From Candidatus Nealsoniibacteriota bacterium (GTDB lineage Bacteria > Patescibacteriota > Minisyncoccia > Minisyncoccales > PWPS01), in NCBI GenBank assembly GCA_003557645.1, contig PWNV01000004.1:1-32258 (forward strand): DNA of 32,258 bases, read 5' to 3'. How positions within the stretch are numbered: the stretch's first letter is position 1; every line of letters begins with the position of its first letter. The translations under genes and the position numbers were made by a program. The notes below the pieces were generated by a model. That model was not told where the DNA came from, ran no database searches, and worked only from the letters and a program-made list of their open reading frames with translations. Shown here in pieces: positions 26,101 to 32,258 of the stretch.

Positions 26101-26124
26101 AAAAAAAGGGTCTTTCTGAGGACC
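26101..26124 (-). terminator. Terminator of the pilus-ligA-rodA operon
   Basis: On the minus strand a short stem GGTC/GACC with partial extension (26124-26109) is followed by CTTTTTTT (to 26101), about 28 nt past the rodA stop. The stem is weak, but the T tract is long and the position fits the end of the operon. Confidence 0.55.
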
Positions 26125-26151
26125 TGTTGCTATAAGTAGTCCTAATTTTAC

Positions 26152-27264
26152 TTATAATATATTTTTTGTCAACCCCTCGTGGAAAGAGATGTCTTTTCTT
26201 ATGCTTTCCATTATTCCAAGTCCCAGAAAAACAAAAAGCAGATTACTTCCTCCATAACTTACCAAAGGAAGCGGTGTACCGATAATCGGCAGAACACCTA
26301 GATTCATTCCCATATTTATAAACGCCTGGGTAGCTATAATAACAACAAAACCAAAAACAAAAAGACGTGGAAAGTTCGTGTTTGAGTGTAAAATAACAAG
26401 GAAACTTCGCCAAAAGAACACAATGAATCCAAAGACAAGCAATACTACTCCGATAAAACCCATCTCTTCTGCGATGGCGGCAAAAATAAAATCTGTTTGG
26501 GGAAGAGGAAGAAAGCCTAGTTGGGTTTGAGAACCACTTCCAATCCCCTGACCAAGAAAACCACCGCTTCCTACCGCTATCTGTGCTTGCGTTTGCCCCC
26601 ATCCTATCCCTTGAGGATCAAGCTGAGGCTCCAAGAAAGCAATAACACGATCTTTTTGATAATCTTGCAAGAAAACCGACCAACCGACTCCTAAGAAAAC
26701 TACCCCTAAAAGACAAATAGCTATAAAGTGGCGTAACTTAATTCCAGAAAGCAAAAGTACACCGATCCACATAATAACAAGGATTAGTGCAGATCCAAGA
26801 TCTGGTTGTCTAAAAATAAGAAAGGTAGGAATAAGAACATATATCCCAGCAAGTACAATATGAGAAACCTTGTACATCTCCACGTGTCTGTTGGAAAAAA
26901 ACTTAGCCAATAAAATAATAATAACTATTTTGAAAACTTCTCCTGGGTCAAAAAGAAACGGCCCTATCTCATACCCCCTCCTTACATCTCTTATCTCTGG
27001 AGCAAAAAAGAAAAGTCCCACCAAAAGAAATAAGGAAAAGAAATAAAGTGCCAAAATTAAATAAGAGTTTTCTCGGAAAATTCGCCAGTCAATGAAAGAG
27101 ACTAAAAACATTAAGAAAATCCCTCCAACAAGAAAAAAGGCTTGCCTTACCGCAATTTCACTGTTAGACCCATAAATAGAAAGCATTCCGATCACAGCAA
27201 GAAGGAGTACAGAAGACAAAAGAATAAAGTCAAATCCCTTAATATGATCAATTATTTTTTTCAT
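26152..27264 (-). CDS. rodA: RodA/FtsW-type SEDS peptidoglycan polymerase
   Basis: A 370-residue SEDS protein with about ten TM helices. RodA landmarks are FFAPEIRDVRRGYEIGPFLFDPGEVFKI (about residues 86-113, with the conserved E-x-x-K region), RQPDLGSALILV (D at about 154), LDPQGIGWGQTQAQIAVGSGGFLGQG, TDFIFAAIAEEMGFIG (about 260-275) and IIGTPLPLVSYGGSNLL near the C-terminus. These are glycosyltransferases that polymerise lipid II, with RodA acting in elongation with a class B PBP. RodA is preferred over FtsW because of the DPxGxGW and PLPLVSYGG context, but this is not certain. The start overlaps the ligA 3' end by 17 bp. Confidence 0.92.
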   Translation of the reverse strand: MKKIIDHIKGFDFILLSSVLLLAVIGMLSIYGSNSEIAVRQAFFLVGGIFLMFLVSFIDWRIFRENSYLILALYFFSLFLLVGLFFFAPEIRDVRRGYEIGPFLFDPGEVFKIVIIILLAKFFSNRHVEMYKVSHIVLAGIYVLIPTFLIFRQPDLGSALILVIMWIGVLLLSGIKLRHFIAICLLGVVFLGVGWSVFLQDYQKDRVIAFLEPQLDPQGIGWGQTQAQIAVGSGGFLGQGIGSGSQTQLGFLPLPQTDFIFAAIAEEMGFIGVVLLVFGFIVFFWRSFLVILHSNTNFPRLFVFGFVVIIATQAFINMGMNLGVLPIIGTPLPLVSYGGSNLLFVFLGLGIMESIRKDISFHEGLTKNIL

Positions 27265-29329
27265 TGATAAGATTCAAAAACTCTGCTTCGTTAATAATAT
27301 TTCTTTTTAAGGCTTTCGCCTCCTTAAGCTTGGACCCCGGATTATCTCCTACTACTAGATAGTTTGTGTTGCGAGAAACTGATGATGAAACTTTCCCTCC
27401 TAAATGAGAAATTTTTTGTTTCGCCTCTTCTCTTGTCATCTTCTCAAGACTACCAGTAATAACAAAAACTTTCCCATCAAACTTTTTTTGTGTTTTTTCT
27501 TTCTTTATTACTACTCCCACATCTTTTAACTTTTTAATGAGGTCTCTATTTTTTTCATCTTGGAAAAATTTAAAAATCTGTTTTGCAGTTTTTGGACCTA
27601 CATCAGGAACATTTTCCAGTTCTTCTAAAGAGGCACTTTCTACTTTTTCTAGGCTACCAAAAGCTCTTGCTATATCACGCGCAACACCCTCTCCCACATA
27701 AGAGATTGAAAGTGCTTGCAGAAACCGAGAAAGAGAGATGTGTTTGCTGTTTTGAATAGACGCAACCAATTTCTTGGAAGATAGTTCCGCGAAACGCTCT
27801 AGATGAGTTAAATCTCCTTCGTGAAGCATAAAGAGATCAGCCGGATCAGAGATGATTCCTTCCATTAACAGCTGATCAATAACTTTTTCTCCTAATCCAT
27901 CAATATCAAACCCTTTTTTGGAAACAAAATAACTAAGTTGTTGCCTTCTCTTTCCTTGACAGTTTTTATTAATACAGTACCATCTCGCCTCATCTTTCGG
28001 TCGCAAGACCTCTCCCTCACAAAGCGGACACTTTTTGGGGAAAACAATTTTCTTTTCTTCTCCCTTGCGAAACTCTTTTAATACTTTCACAACACGAGGA
28101 ATAACATCTCCCGCCCTTCCAACTATCACCGTATCTTTTTTCTTTACGCCCAAACGCTTGATCTCATCTTCGTTGTGCAGTGTAGCACGAGATACGGTTA
28201 CTCCTCCAAGAGAAATCGGTTCAAGTAAAGCCACCGGAGTAATCGCTCCCGTTCTTCCTATTTGAAAATGCACGTCGTTTATTGTTGTTGCTCTTTCCTC
28301 TAGTGGAAATTTGTAAGCAATCCCACCACGAGGAGACTTTCCAGCAACTCCCAATACTTCAAACAACTCGTTGTCATTTACAAACACAGCCACTCCGTCA
28401 ATTTGATAAGTGTACCTTTCTCTTTCCTTTTCCGTTTTTCTGTAAAAATGAAAAACCTCAGAGAGATCTCGACAGTACTTTTCACGATCCACTGTTTTAA
28501 ATCCAAGAGCACGTAGGAGAAGATGCTTTTCTTGGTGCGTTTTGGCTCCAAAGGGAGTCACCATTTCTTTTTCTTCTTTGTCCGCTACTAGGTTATAAGC
28601 AAGAAAACCAAGATTGCGGCTTGCAGCAATCTTTGGATCAAGCTGTCTTATTGATCCAGCGGCAATATTCCTTGGATTGGCGTAGAGAGGAAGTCCCATT
28701 TTTTCTCTTTCTTTGTTCTGTTTTAAAAACTCTTTTTTGGAAATAAAAACTTCCCCGTGAACAACAATACTTTTCCCGTCTTTTCTCCATCCAAAGCTCT
28801 GAGAAATTTTCTTTTCTTCTTTAGAAAAACTGCTTGGAGATCGAAGTCGTAAAGGAACTGCTTCTATGGTCTTCAAGTTTTGCGTTACATCCTCGCCAAT
28901 TTTTCCATCACCTCTTGTAGAGCCACTAACTAAAACATCATCTTCATAAACAAGCTCTACCGCTAAACCATCCACTTTAAGTTCACAAAAGTAATCTATC
29001 TTAACTTCGGGAGGAAGGAGACGTTTTATTCTTTTTTCAAAATTACACATATCCTCCTTACTAAAAGCATCTTGGAAAGAGAACATCTCTCTGTAGTGCT
29101 CTACTTTTTCAAACTCATCAAGCGTCTTTCCTTCCACTCTTTGTGTCGGCGAATCGGGAGTTACAAGATCAGGAAAATCGCTCTCCAAATCAAAAAGCTC
29201 TTTTTTAAGAGAGTCCAGTGCATCGGCGGACACCTCCTCTCTGTCGTGAACATGATAGAGATAGCGATAATGATTAATAACTTTCTTGAGATCTTCTATT
29301 CTTTTTTTTGCCCCCTCTTTATTCTTCAT
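27248..29329 (-). CDS. ligA: NAD-dependent DNA ligase LigA
   Basis: A 693-residue LigA of normal length. The Ia domain with HYRYLYHVHD (20-29) binds NMN; the adenylation lysine is K118 in CELKVDGLAVEL; GSTRGDGKIGEDVT and SPRGGIAYKFP are later nucleotidyltransferase motifs; the OB domain has IGRTGAITPVALLEPISLGG. A zinc finger (CPLCEGEV... WYCINKNC, about 403-425), helix-hairpin-helix repeats (about 500-590) and a C-terminal BRCT domain (about 615-690) follow. MFSFQDAF replaces the more usual MLSLDNAF. It seals nicks using NAD+. It sits between pilin-like genes and rodA, overlapping the upstream gene by 11 bp and rodA by 17 bp, so all are translationally linked. Confidence 0.97.
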   Translation of the reverse strand: MKNKEGAKKRIEDLKKVINHYRYLYHVHDREEVSADALDSLKKELFDLESDFPDLVTPDSPTQRVEGKTLDEFEKVEHYREMFSFQDAFSKEDMCNFEKRIKRLLPPEVKIDYFCELKVDGLAVELVYEDDVLVSGSTRGDGKIGEDVTQNLKTIEAVPLRLRSPSSFSKEEKKISQSFGWRKDGKSIVVHGEVFISKKEFLKQNKEREKMGLPLYANPRNIAAGSIRQLDPKIAASRNLGFLAYNLVADKEEKEMVTPFGAKTHQEKHLLLRALGFKTVDREKYCRDLSEVFHFYRKTEKERERYTYQIDGVAVFVNDNELFEVLGVAGKSPRGGIAYKFPLEERATTINDVHFQIGRTGAITPVALLEPISLGGVTVSRATLHNEDEIKRLGVKKKDTVIVGRAGDVIPRVVKVLKEFRKGEEKKIVFPKKCPLCEGEVLRPKDEARWYCINKNCQGKRRQQLSYFVSKKGFDIDGLGEKVIDQLLMEGIISDPADLFMLHEGDLTHLERFAELSSKKLVASIQNSKHISLSRFLQALSISYVGEGVARDIARAFGSLEKVESASLEELENVPDVGPKTAKQIFKFFQDEKNRDLIKKLKDVGVVIKKEKTQKKFDGKVFVITGSLEKMTREEAKQKISHLGGKVSSSVSRNTNYLVVGDNPGSKLKEAKALKRNIINEAEFLNLINEKNN

Positions 29330-29693
29330 GAGTTCTTCTAACTATCCAGATAGCTCTTCTGGTTCCTCTGTGCAGTCCTACAGATTTAATCTCCGTCTCA
29401 TAGTACCAGTCAATAAGAACCGGTCCTTCCTTTTCATACATATAATAAGTGTCTTCTGCAAGTTCATGTTCTGTGTCCCAATCAAGCTCGTCAAAACTTT
29501 CATCATCCCAAGAATACAGGATCTCTTCTATCCCTGTGTCAGCAGCGTAAAAAGCGGTTACCGATTCTCCGATATCTTCAATCATTCTAAGTTGACTGAT
29601 GAACATGTTCGTAGAGGAAAGTCCAAGAATAAAAAGCACTCCCATTATTATAATAGTAAAGTATAAAGCTGATCCTTTTTGTTTTTTATTCAT
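29319..29693 (-). CDS. PilX-like pilus accessory protein
   Basis: A 124-residue protein starting MNKKQKGSALYFTIIIMGVLFILGLSSTN, a short basic leader with a G-S-A-L junction and one hydrophobic helix (about 9-30), then QLRMIEDIGESVTAFYAADTGIEEILY. The AFYAADTGIE motif is characteristic of PilX/PilX_N-like minor pilins and related proteins, where the TM helix packs into the pseudopilus and the AADxGxE segment follows. The rest (about 60-124) is acidic and rich in Tyr/Trp. It is the last of four pilin-like genes here and overlaps the start of ligA by 11 bp. Whether it is cleaved by the prepilin peptidase is uncertain because the site is less canonical than in its neighbours. Confidence 0.8.
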   Translation of the reverse strand: MNKKQKGSALYFTIIIMGVLFILGLSSTNMFISQLRMIEDIGESVTAFYAADTGIEEILYSWDDESFDELDWDTEHELAEDTYYMYEKEGPVLIDWYYETEIKSVGLHRGTRRAIWIVRRTHEE

Positions 29694-29695
29694 AA

Positions 29696-30277
29696 TTAAG
29701 GGGTTGCAAAATCAATACCTCTTCTTGTAATAGTGGTCTGAATATCAAGCTCAAACCAGTCTTGATCTTCCTCTTTTGCGGTAAAGAGAACTGTTATCGA
29801 CGGTTGTATTTTATTAATATCCTTTTCTGCTTTTCCCTGATCTTCTTCTGGGTCTATAATCGTTCTAATCTGAAAGTTTTCAATAACGATATTAGAGGAT
29901 GTCAAAAATCCTTCCACTGTTTCTTCCCCCTCAATCACTATTTTCACTCTCTCATCTTCCTCAAAAAAACTAATACACCTCCCTTGATAATCGAAGAATT
30001 TCAATACTTCATTTTCTAGATTGTAAGTATAATCCTCGTATCCAATACAACTTCCATCGATGTCTTTTCTTGCCATTCTTGCTAGTCTGCTTATGTACTC
30101 CATCGCATAGTTTATCTCTCCCAGATTTCTTTGTGTAGTGAAAATTCTTTGTTTTACTCGAAGATTGGTAATAAGTGTTCCTGTAAGCATTACGATTATA
30201 AGTGAAAATATAAACATCGACACCAGCACCTCTACTAGCGTTATTCCTTTTTCATTTTGAAATATTTTCTTAGTCAT
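29696..30277 (-). CDS. Prepilin-like protein (PilW/PulJ-type minor pseudopilin)
   Basis: A 193-residue type IV pilin-like protein. The leader MTKKIFQNEKG is followed by ITLVEVLVSMFIFSLIIVMLTGTLI: cleavage after G11 would leave Glu at mature position 5, the type III signal recognised by prepilin peptidase. The C-terminal domain (about 45-193) contains C62 and C84 (SCIGYEDYTYNL and GRCISFF), which could form a disulfide, and ends in DWFELDIQTTITRRGIDFATP. Similar proteins act as minor pilins initiating assembly. It overlaps the upstream gene by 8 bp and lies 2 nt from the PilX-like gene. Confidence 0.87.
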   Translation of the reverse strand: MTKKIFQNEKGITLVEVLVSMFIFSLIIVMLTGTLITNLRVKQRIFTTQRNLGEINYAMEYISRLARMARKDIDGSCIGYEDYTYNLENEVLKFFDYQGRCISFFEEDERVKIVIEGEETVEGFLTSSNIVIENFQIRTIIDPEEDQGKAEKDINKIQPSITVLFTAKEEDQDWFELDIQTTITRRGIDFATP

Positions 30278-30779
30278 ACCATCTGTATAATTTAAGGTAA
30301 GCCTCTCTTCTCTCTTCTTCTCCTCTTTCTTCCCAAAAAACAGTGACCGTTACAAGTAAATAATCTTCTTCTGCGGTTTCTACTCTCTCAACATTTACTT
30401 CTCTTCTAAATCCAGAGTAATCTCCTGCGTCGTCGTGGCTGAAGAGACCGTCTCCATCAACGTAAAGCCTAAAAAAGTTAGCTCCTAAACCACCTTCAAT
30501 TTCTTCAGAGTTGTAATCAATTCTTCCTGTTCCCTCCATCTCGTCTACTATATCTTCCCACCCCTTCCCTTGAAGCCATCCCGAATCCCTAACTCTTCTA
30601 ACAGATTCAACCCCCTCTTGTGTTAGGTAAGAAGCTGTTAACTTATCAGCTAAAGGCATCGTAGATGTAAAAGCACTGGTAATCATGGCAACAGAAGCCA
30701 CCACTCCCGTGGAGATCACGCCAATAACAACTAAAAGCTCGATAAAAGTAAGTCCTTTTTGTAGTTTTTTTAATCTCAT
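30270..30779 (-). CDS. Prepilin-like protein (PilV-type minor pseudopilin)
   Basis: A 169-residue pilin-like protein. The leader MRLKKLQKG ends at G9; FIELLVVIGVISTGVVASVAMIT follows after LT, with Glu13 at the usual position relative to the cleavage site (GLTFIE). The mature domain carries SYLTQEGVESVRRVRDSGWLQG, a region common in PilV/GspI-like proteins of CPR, then a Gly/Asp-rich part (about 100-120) and a strand-rich end (VNVERVETAEEDYLLVTVTVFWEERG). Overlaps with both flanking genes (4 bp upstream, 8 bp downstream) indicate translation as one set. Confidence 0.87.
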   Translation of the reverse strand: MRLKKLQKGLTFIELLVVIGVISTGVVASVAMITSAFTSTMPLADKLTASYLTQEGVESVRRVRDSGWLQGKGWEDIVDEMEGTGRIDYNSEEIEGGLGANFFRLYVDGDGLFSHDDAGDYSGFRREVNVERVETAEEDYLLVTVTVFWEERGEEERREAYLKLYRWYD

Positions 30780-31315
30780 AGATGCTTAATGCTTACAAGG
30801 CCGACACTATTAACAATGATAATCATCTTAGGATCGTTTTCATAAGCATACCCTATCTCTATCTCAACTTCATCTACTTCTTCTTCGCTAAAGCGCACCG
30901 TCGGATCAGGAGGAGAAAAAGTAACCTCTAACGGATCTTCTGGTGAGAACACAACAACTTCTCTCTCCAGTTCTTTTTTTCTAATTATAACTCTTCTTAT
31001 CTCCTCATCTCCGCCACCAGTTGGAACTATTCGAGTTTCTGCAAACAATTCATAATTATCACTCTCAAACCTTATTCCGTATCTTCTCCCAGGAACAAAG
31101 TCATACAAATTCTCATCTATCTCAAAATCAACCTCTTTAGCAGAGATTGACATACCTCTTACTCTTTCTATCTCTTTTGCTATATTATTTACTTCTTCTT
31201 CCAAGAAAATATTTCTATTAAAAATCCCATAACCAGGAAAAACAAGCACCGAAACAATTGCTATTATCCCTATAGCTACCATTAACTCTATAATACTAAA
31301 TCCTTTTGTGCTCAT
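30776..31315 (-). CDS. Prepilin-like protein (GspH/FimT-type pseudopilin)
   Basis: A 179-residue protein beginning MSTKGFSIIELMVAIGIIAIVSVLVFPGYG: cleavage after G5 leaves F1 and E5, a canonical type IV pilin signal. The helix runs to about residue 55 (NNIAKEIERVRGMSISAKE), then a GspH-like beta domain with YGIRFESDNYELFAETRIVP and IIIVNSVGLVSIKH at the end; no cysteines are visible, so there is no classic C-terminal disulfide loop. It overlaps the prepilin peptidase gene by 4 bp, immediately downstream of the enzyme that would process it. Confidence 0.88.
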   Translation of the reverse strand: MSTKGFSIIELMVAIGIIAIVSVLVFPGYGIFNRNIFLEEEVNNIAKEIERVRGMSISAKEVDFEIDENLYDFVPGRRYGIRFESDNYELFAETRIVPTGGGDEEIRRVIIRKKELEREVVVFSPEDPLEVTFSPPDPTVRFSEEEVDEVEIEIGYAYENDPKMIIIVNSVGLVSIKHL

Positions 31316-32082
31316 ATAATAAAACTAAAATACCAATCTACTAAAAAATCTCCAAAAAAATAGGAAAGAATTGTACCGGTAATAAGAAAGGGTCCAAAAG
31401 GTATCTCACTTTTCATTCCCTTTTTTTTCAGTGTTAATAAGATTAATCCTATTATAGCACCAAGAGAAAAAGAAAGAAAAAGGCCAACGATGATTTCAGG
31501 AAATCCAAGGAAAAGACCCATGAAAATAACATATTTAACATCACCAAACCCCATCCCTTTTCCTTTAGAGAGATAGAAAATAAGAAAAAAGAATACAAAC
31601 GCTCCCAGAGCGGAAAAAACAGGATAAAGAAGATTATTTACATCTCCTTCTGTGAAAAAATGGAAAAAGCGATAAAGGAGAGCTATTCCTATAAGAGAGA
31701 AAACGGCAAAATCAGGAATAATATAATACTTTAAATCATAGACAAAAACAAAGGAAAGCAAAGACAGAACAAAAAACAAATAGAAAAGTGTAGCAAGAGA
31801 AAGTGCAGGAACGATAAATAAATAAGAAGACAGAAAAACCAACCCAACAGCAAGCTCTACCAGAGGATACTGTACTGATATTTTTTCTTTACAATACCGG
31901 CATCTTCCAAATAAAAAAACCCAACTTAAAAGAGGAACCAGGTCCTTGGCAAAAAGACTGTGCCTACAGTGAGGACAAAAAGATGTGCCTCTCATGCTTT
32001 GCTCGGTATAAACGCGATAAACGGCACAATTAATAAATGAACCGATGGCAAGTCCTAGTAAAAAAACAAATAGAAAATCCAT
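31312..32082 (-). CDS. pilD: Prepilin peptidase / N-methyltransferase (A24)
   Basis: A 256-residue bifunctional inner-membrane enzyme that cleaves prepilin leaders and methylates the new N-terminus. It starts MDFLFVFLLGLAIGSFINCAVYR at ATG 32082; an ATG eight codons earlier (32106) lies in the terminator stem of the upstream gene. The cytoplasmic zinc motif is CPHCRHSL...CRYC (about residues 36-64), linked to the methyltransferase part. The catalytic aspartates lie in VYDLKYYIIPD (about 116-126) and GMGFGDVK (about 175-182). Eight or so TM helices span the protein. It heads an operon with four pilin-like genes, ligA and rodA, which suggests an active type IV pilus or pseudopilus. Confidence 0.94.
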   Translation of the reverse strand: MDFLFVFLLGLAIGSFINCAVYRVYTEQSMRGTSFCPHCRHSLFAKDLVPLLSWVFLFGRCRYCKEKISVQYPLVELAVGLVFLSSYLFIVPALSLATLFYLFFVLSLLSFVFVYDLKYYIIPDFAVFSLIGIALLYRFFHFFTEGDVNNLLYPVFSALGAFVFFFLIFYLSKGKGMGFGDVKYVIFMGLFLGFPEIIVGLFLSFSLGAIIGLILLTLKKKGMKSEIPFGPFLITGTILSYFFGDFLVDWYFSFII

Positions 32083-32088
32083 ATCACA

Positions 32089-32117
32089 AGAATAACAAAA
32101 AAACACTGCCTCTTCAA
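32089..32117 (-). promoter_or_regulatory. Promoter of the prepilin peptidase operon, overlapping a terminator
   Basis: Minus-strand TTGAAG (32117-32112), a 17-nt spacer ending in TGT, and TATTCT (32094-32089), an extended -10. The predicted start is 32082, exactly the A of the ATG (leaderless). The -35 lies in the loop and arm of the terminator of the upstream PKD gene. Confidence 0.55.
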
Positions 32118-32129
32118 TAGAAGGGCAGT
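32097..32129 (-). terminator. Terminator of the right-edge PKD gene
   Basis: On the minus strand ACTGCC (32129-32124) plus CTTC (32123-32120) pairs with GAAG (32115-32112), one bulged A and GGCAGT (32110-32105), then G and TTTTTTT (32103-32097). It is a strong hairpin with a T7 tract, 8 nt after the PKD stop. Confidence 0.85.
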
Positions 32130-32136
32130 ATCTCTC

Positions 32137-32258
32137 TTAGAAAGGATCCACTTCTCTCCAGTCATCGGGAGGTGGTGGACGAACGCTAACTGTCTGTGTG
32201 TTTTCGCAGGATTCAGTTGCACTTGAAACCTCCAGTGTCACTTCTTTGTCTCCTTCTC
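32137..32258 (-). CDS. C-terminal end of a PKD surface protein, paralog of the gene at 1074-2102 (5' end outside window)
   Basis: The minus-strand frame from the right edge to TAA (32139-32137) encodes 39 residues: EGDKEVTLEVSSATESC, then ENTQTVSVRPPPPDDWREVDPF. The first part matches the last strands of a PKD domain, and the tail matches the left-edge PKD protein (EGPKEVTLTVTKDGLSC ... VRPPLPDDWREVDPF). The two genes are about 30 kb apart in this window, on the same strand. It is followed by its own terminator and then the prepilin peptidase operon. The N-terminal architecture is unknown because the gene runs off the window. Confidence 0.88.
   Translation of the reverse strand, partial: EGDKEVTLEVSSATESCENTQTVSVRPPPPDDWREVDPF

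Noticed and set aside
32083-32106. Upstream ATG (32106) for prepilin peptidase
   Set aside because: It lies in the terminator stem of the upstream gene, and the family N-terminus starts at 32082.

Overview
The window reads as a chromosomal segment of a Candidate Phyla Radiation bacterium (Patescibacteria), most likely Parcubacteria-like. The evidence is compact A/T-leaning DNA with overlapping genes, a surface protein with GWISF-type repeats plus a PKD domain, a small C-rich DUF5320 protein paired with a DUF134 regulator, a substrate-binding protein beside secG, and divergent but complete informational genes. TGA is used as a normal stop (for example ychF, RNase J, secG junction), so this is genetic code 11 and not the UGA-recoding lineages. 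The lineage call is inference from gene content; no 16S rRNA is present.

Layout from left to right. 1-1070 (+): the 3' end of a membrane protein, then a strong promoter with a 17-bp palindrome between its -35 and -10 boxes, driving DUF5320 and DUF134 genes and ending in a textbook terminator. 1074-4494 (-): LemA, HtpX, a double zinc-ribbon protein, tRNA-Ser, a small membrane-anchored protein and the GWISF/PKD surface protein. 4607-6537 (-): groES-groEL behind a CIRCE operator. 6611-7261 (-): a transglutaminase-like protein, divergent from a + strand operon at 7349-12651: holin-like membrane protein, secG, an unusual peptide-binding protein, tRNA-Leu, RNase J, trpS. 12644-13975 (-): phosphomannomutase, divergent from 14040-16056 (+): ychF, rpsF, ssb, rpsR. 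16053-25999 (-): rpoB, rpoC, ftsK, recA. 26152-32082 (-): one overlapping operon of prepilin peptidase, four pilin-like proteins, ligA and rodA. 32137-32258 (-): the C-terminus of a second PKD protein, paralogous to the one at the left.

Together these are housekeeping genes (transcription, translation, DNA repair, division, protein folding, secretion) interleaved with cell-surface functions: type IV pilus biogenesis and PKD surface proteins.

The most interesting signals are regulatory and architectural. Several genes have a -10 box ending only 7-10 nt before the start codon, implying leaderless or nearly leaderless mRNAs; Shine-Dalgarno sites are nearly absent, with one clear exception. The two PKD proteins share a near-identical C-terminal tail ending DDWREVDPF. 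A peptidoglycan-binding-like module is inserted in the substrate-binding protein. Both tRNAs abut upstream stop codons. No CRISPR array, IS element, integrase or phage module was seen, and there is no gene-free stretch over 300 bases.
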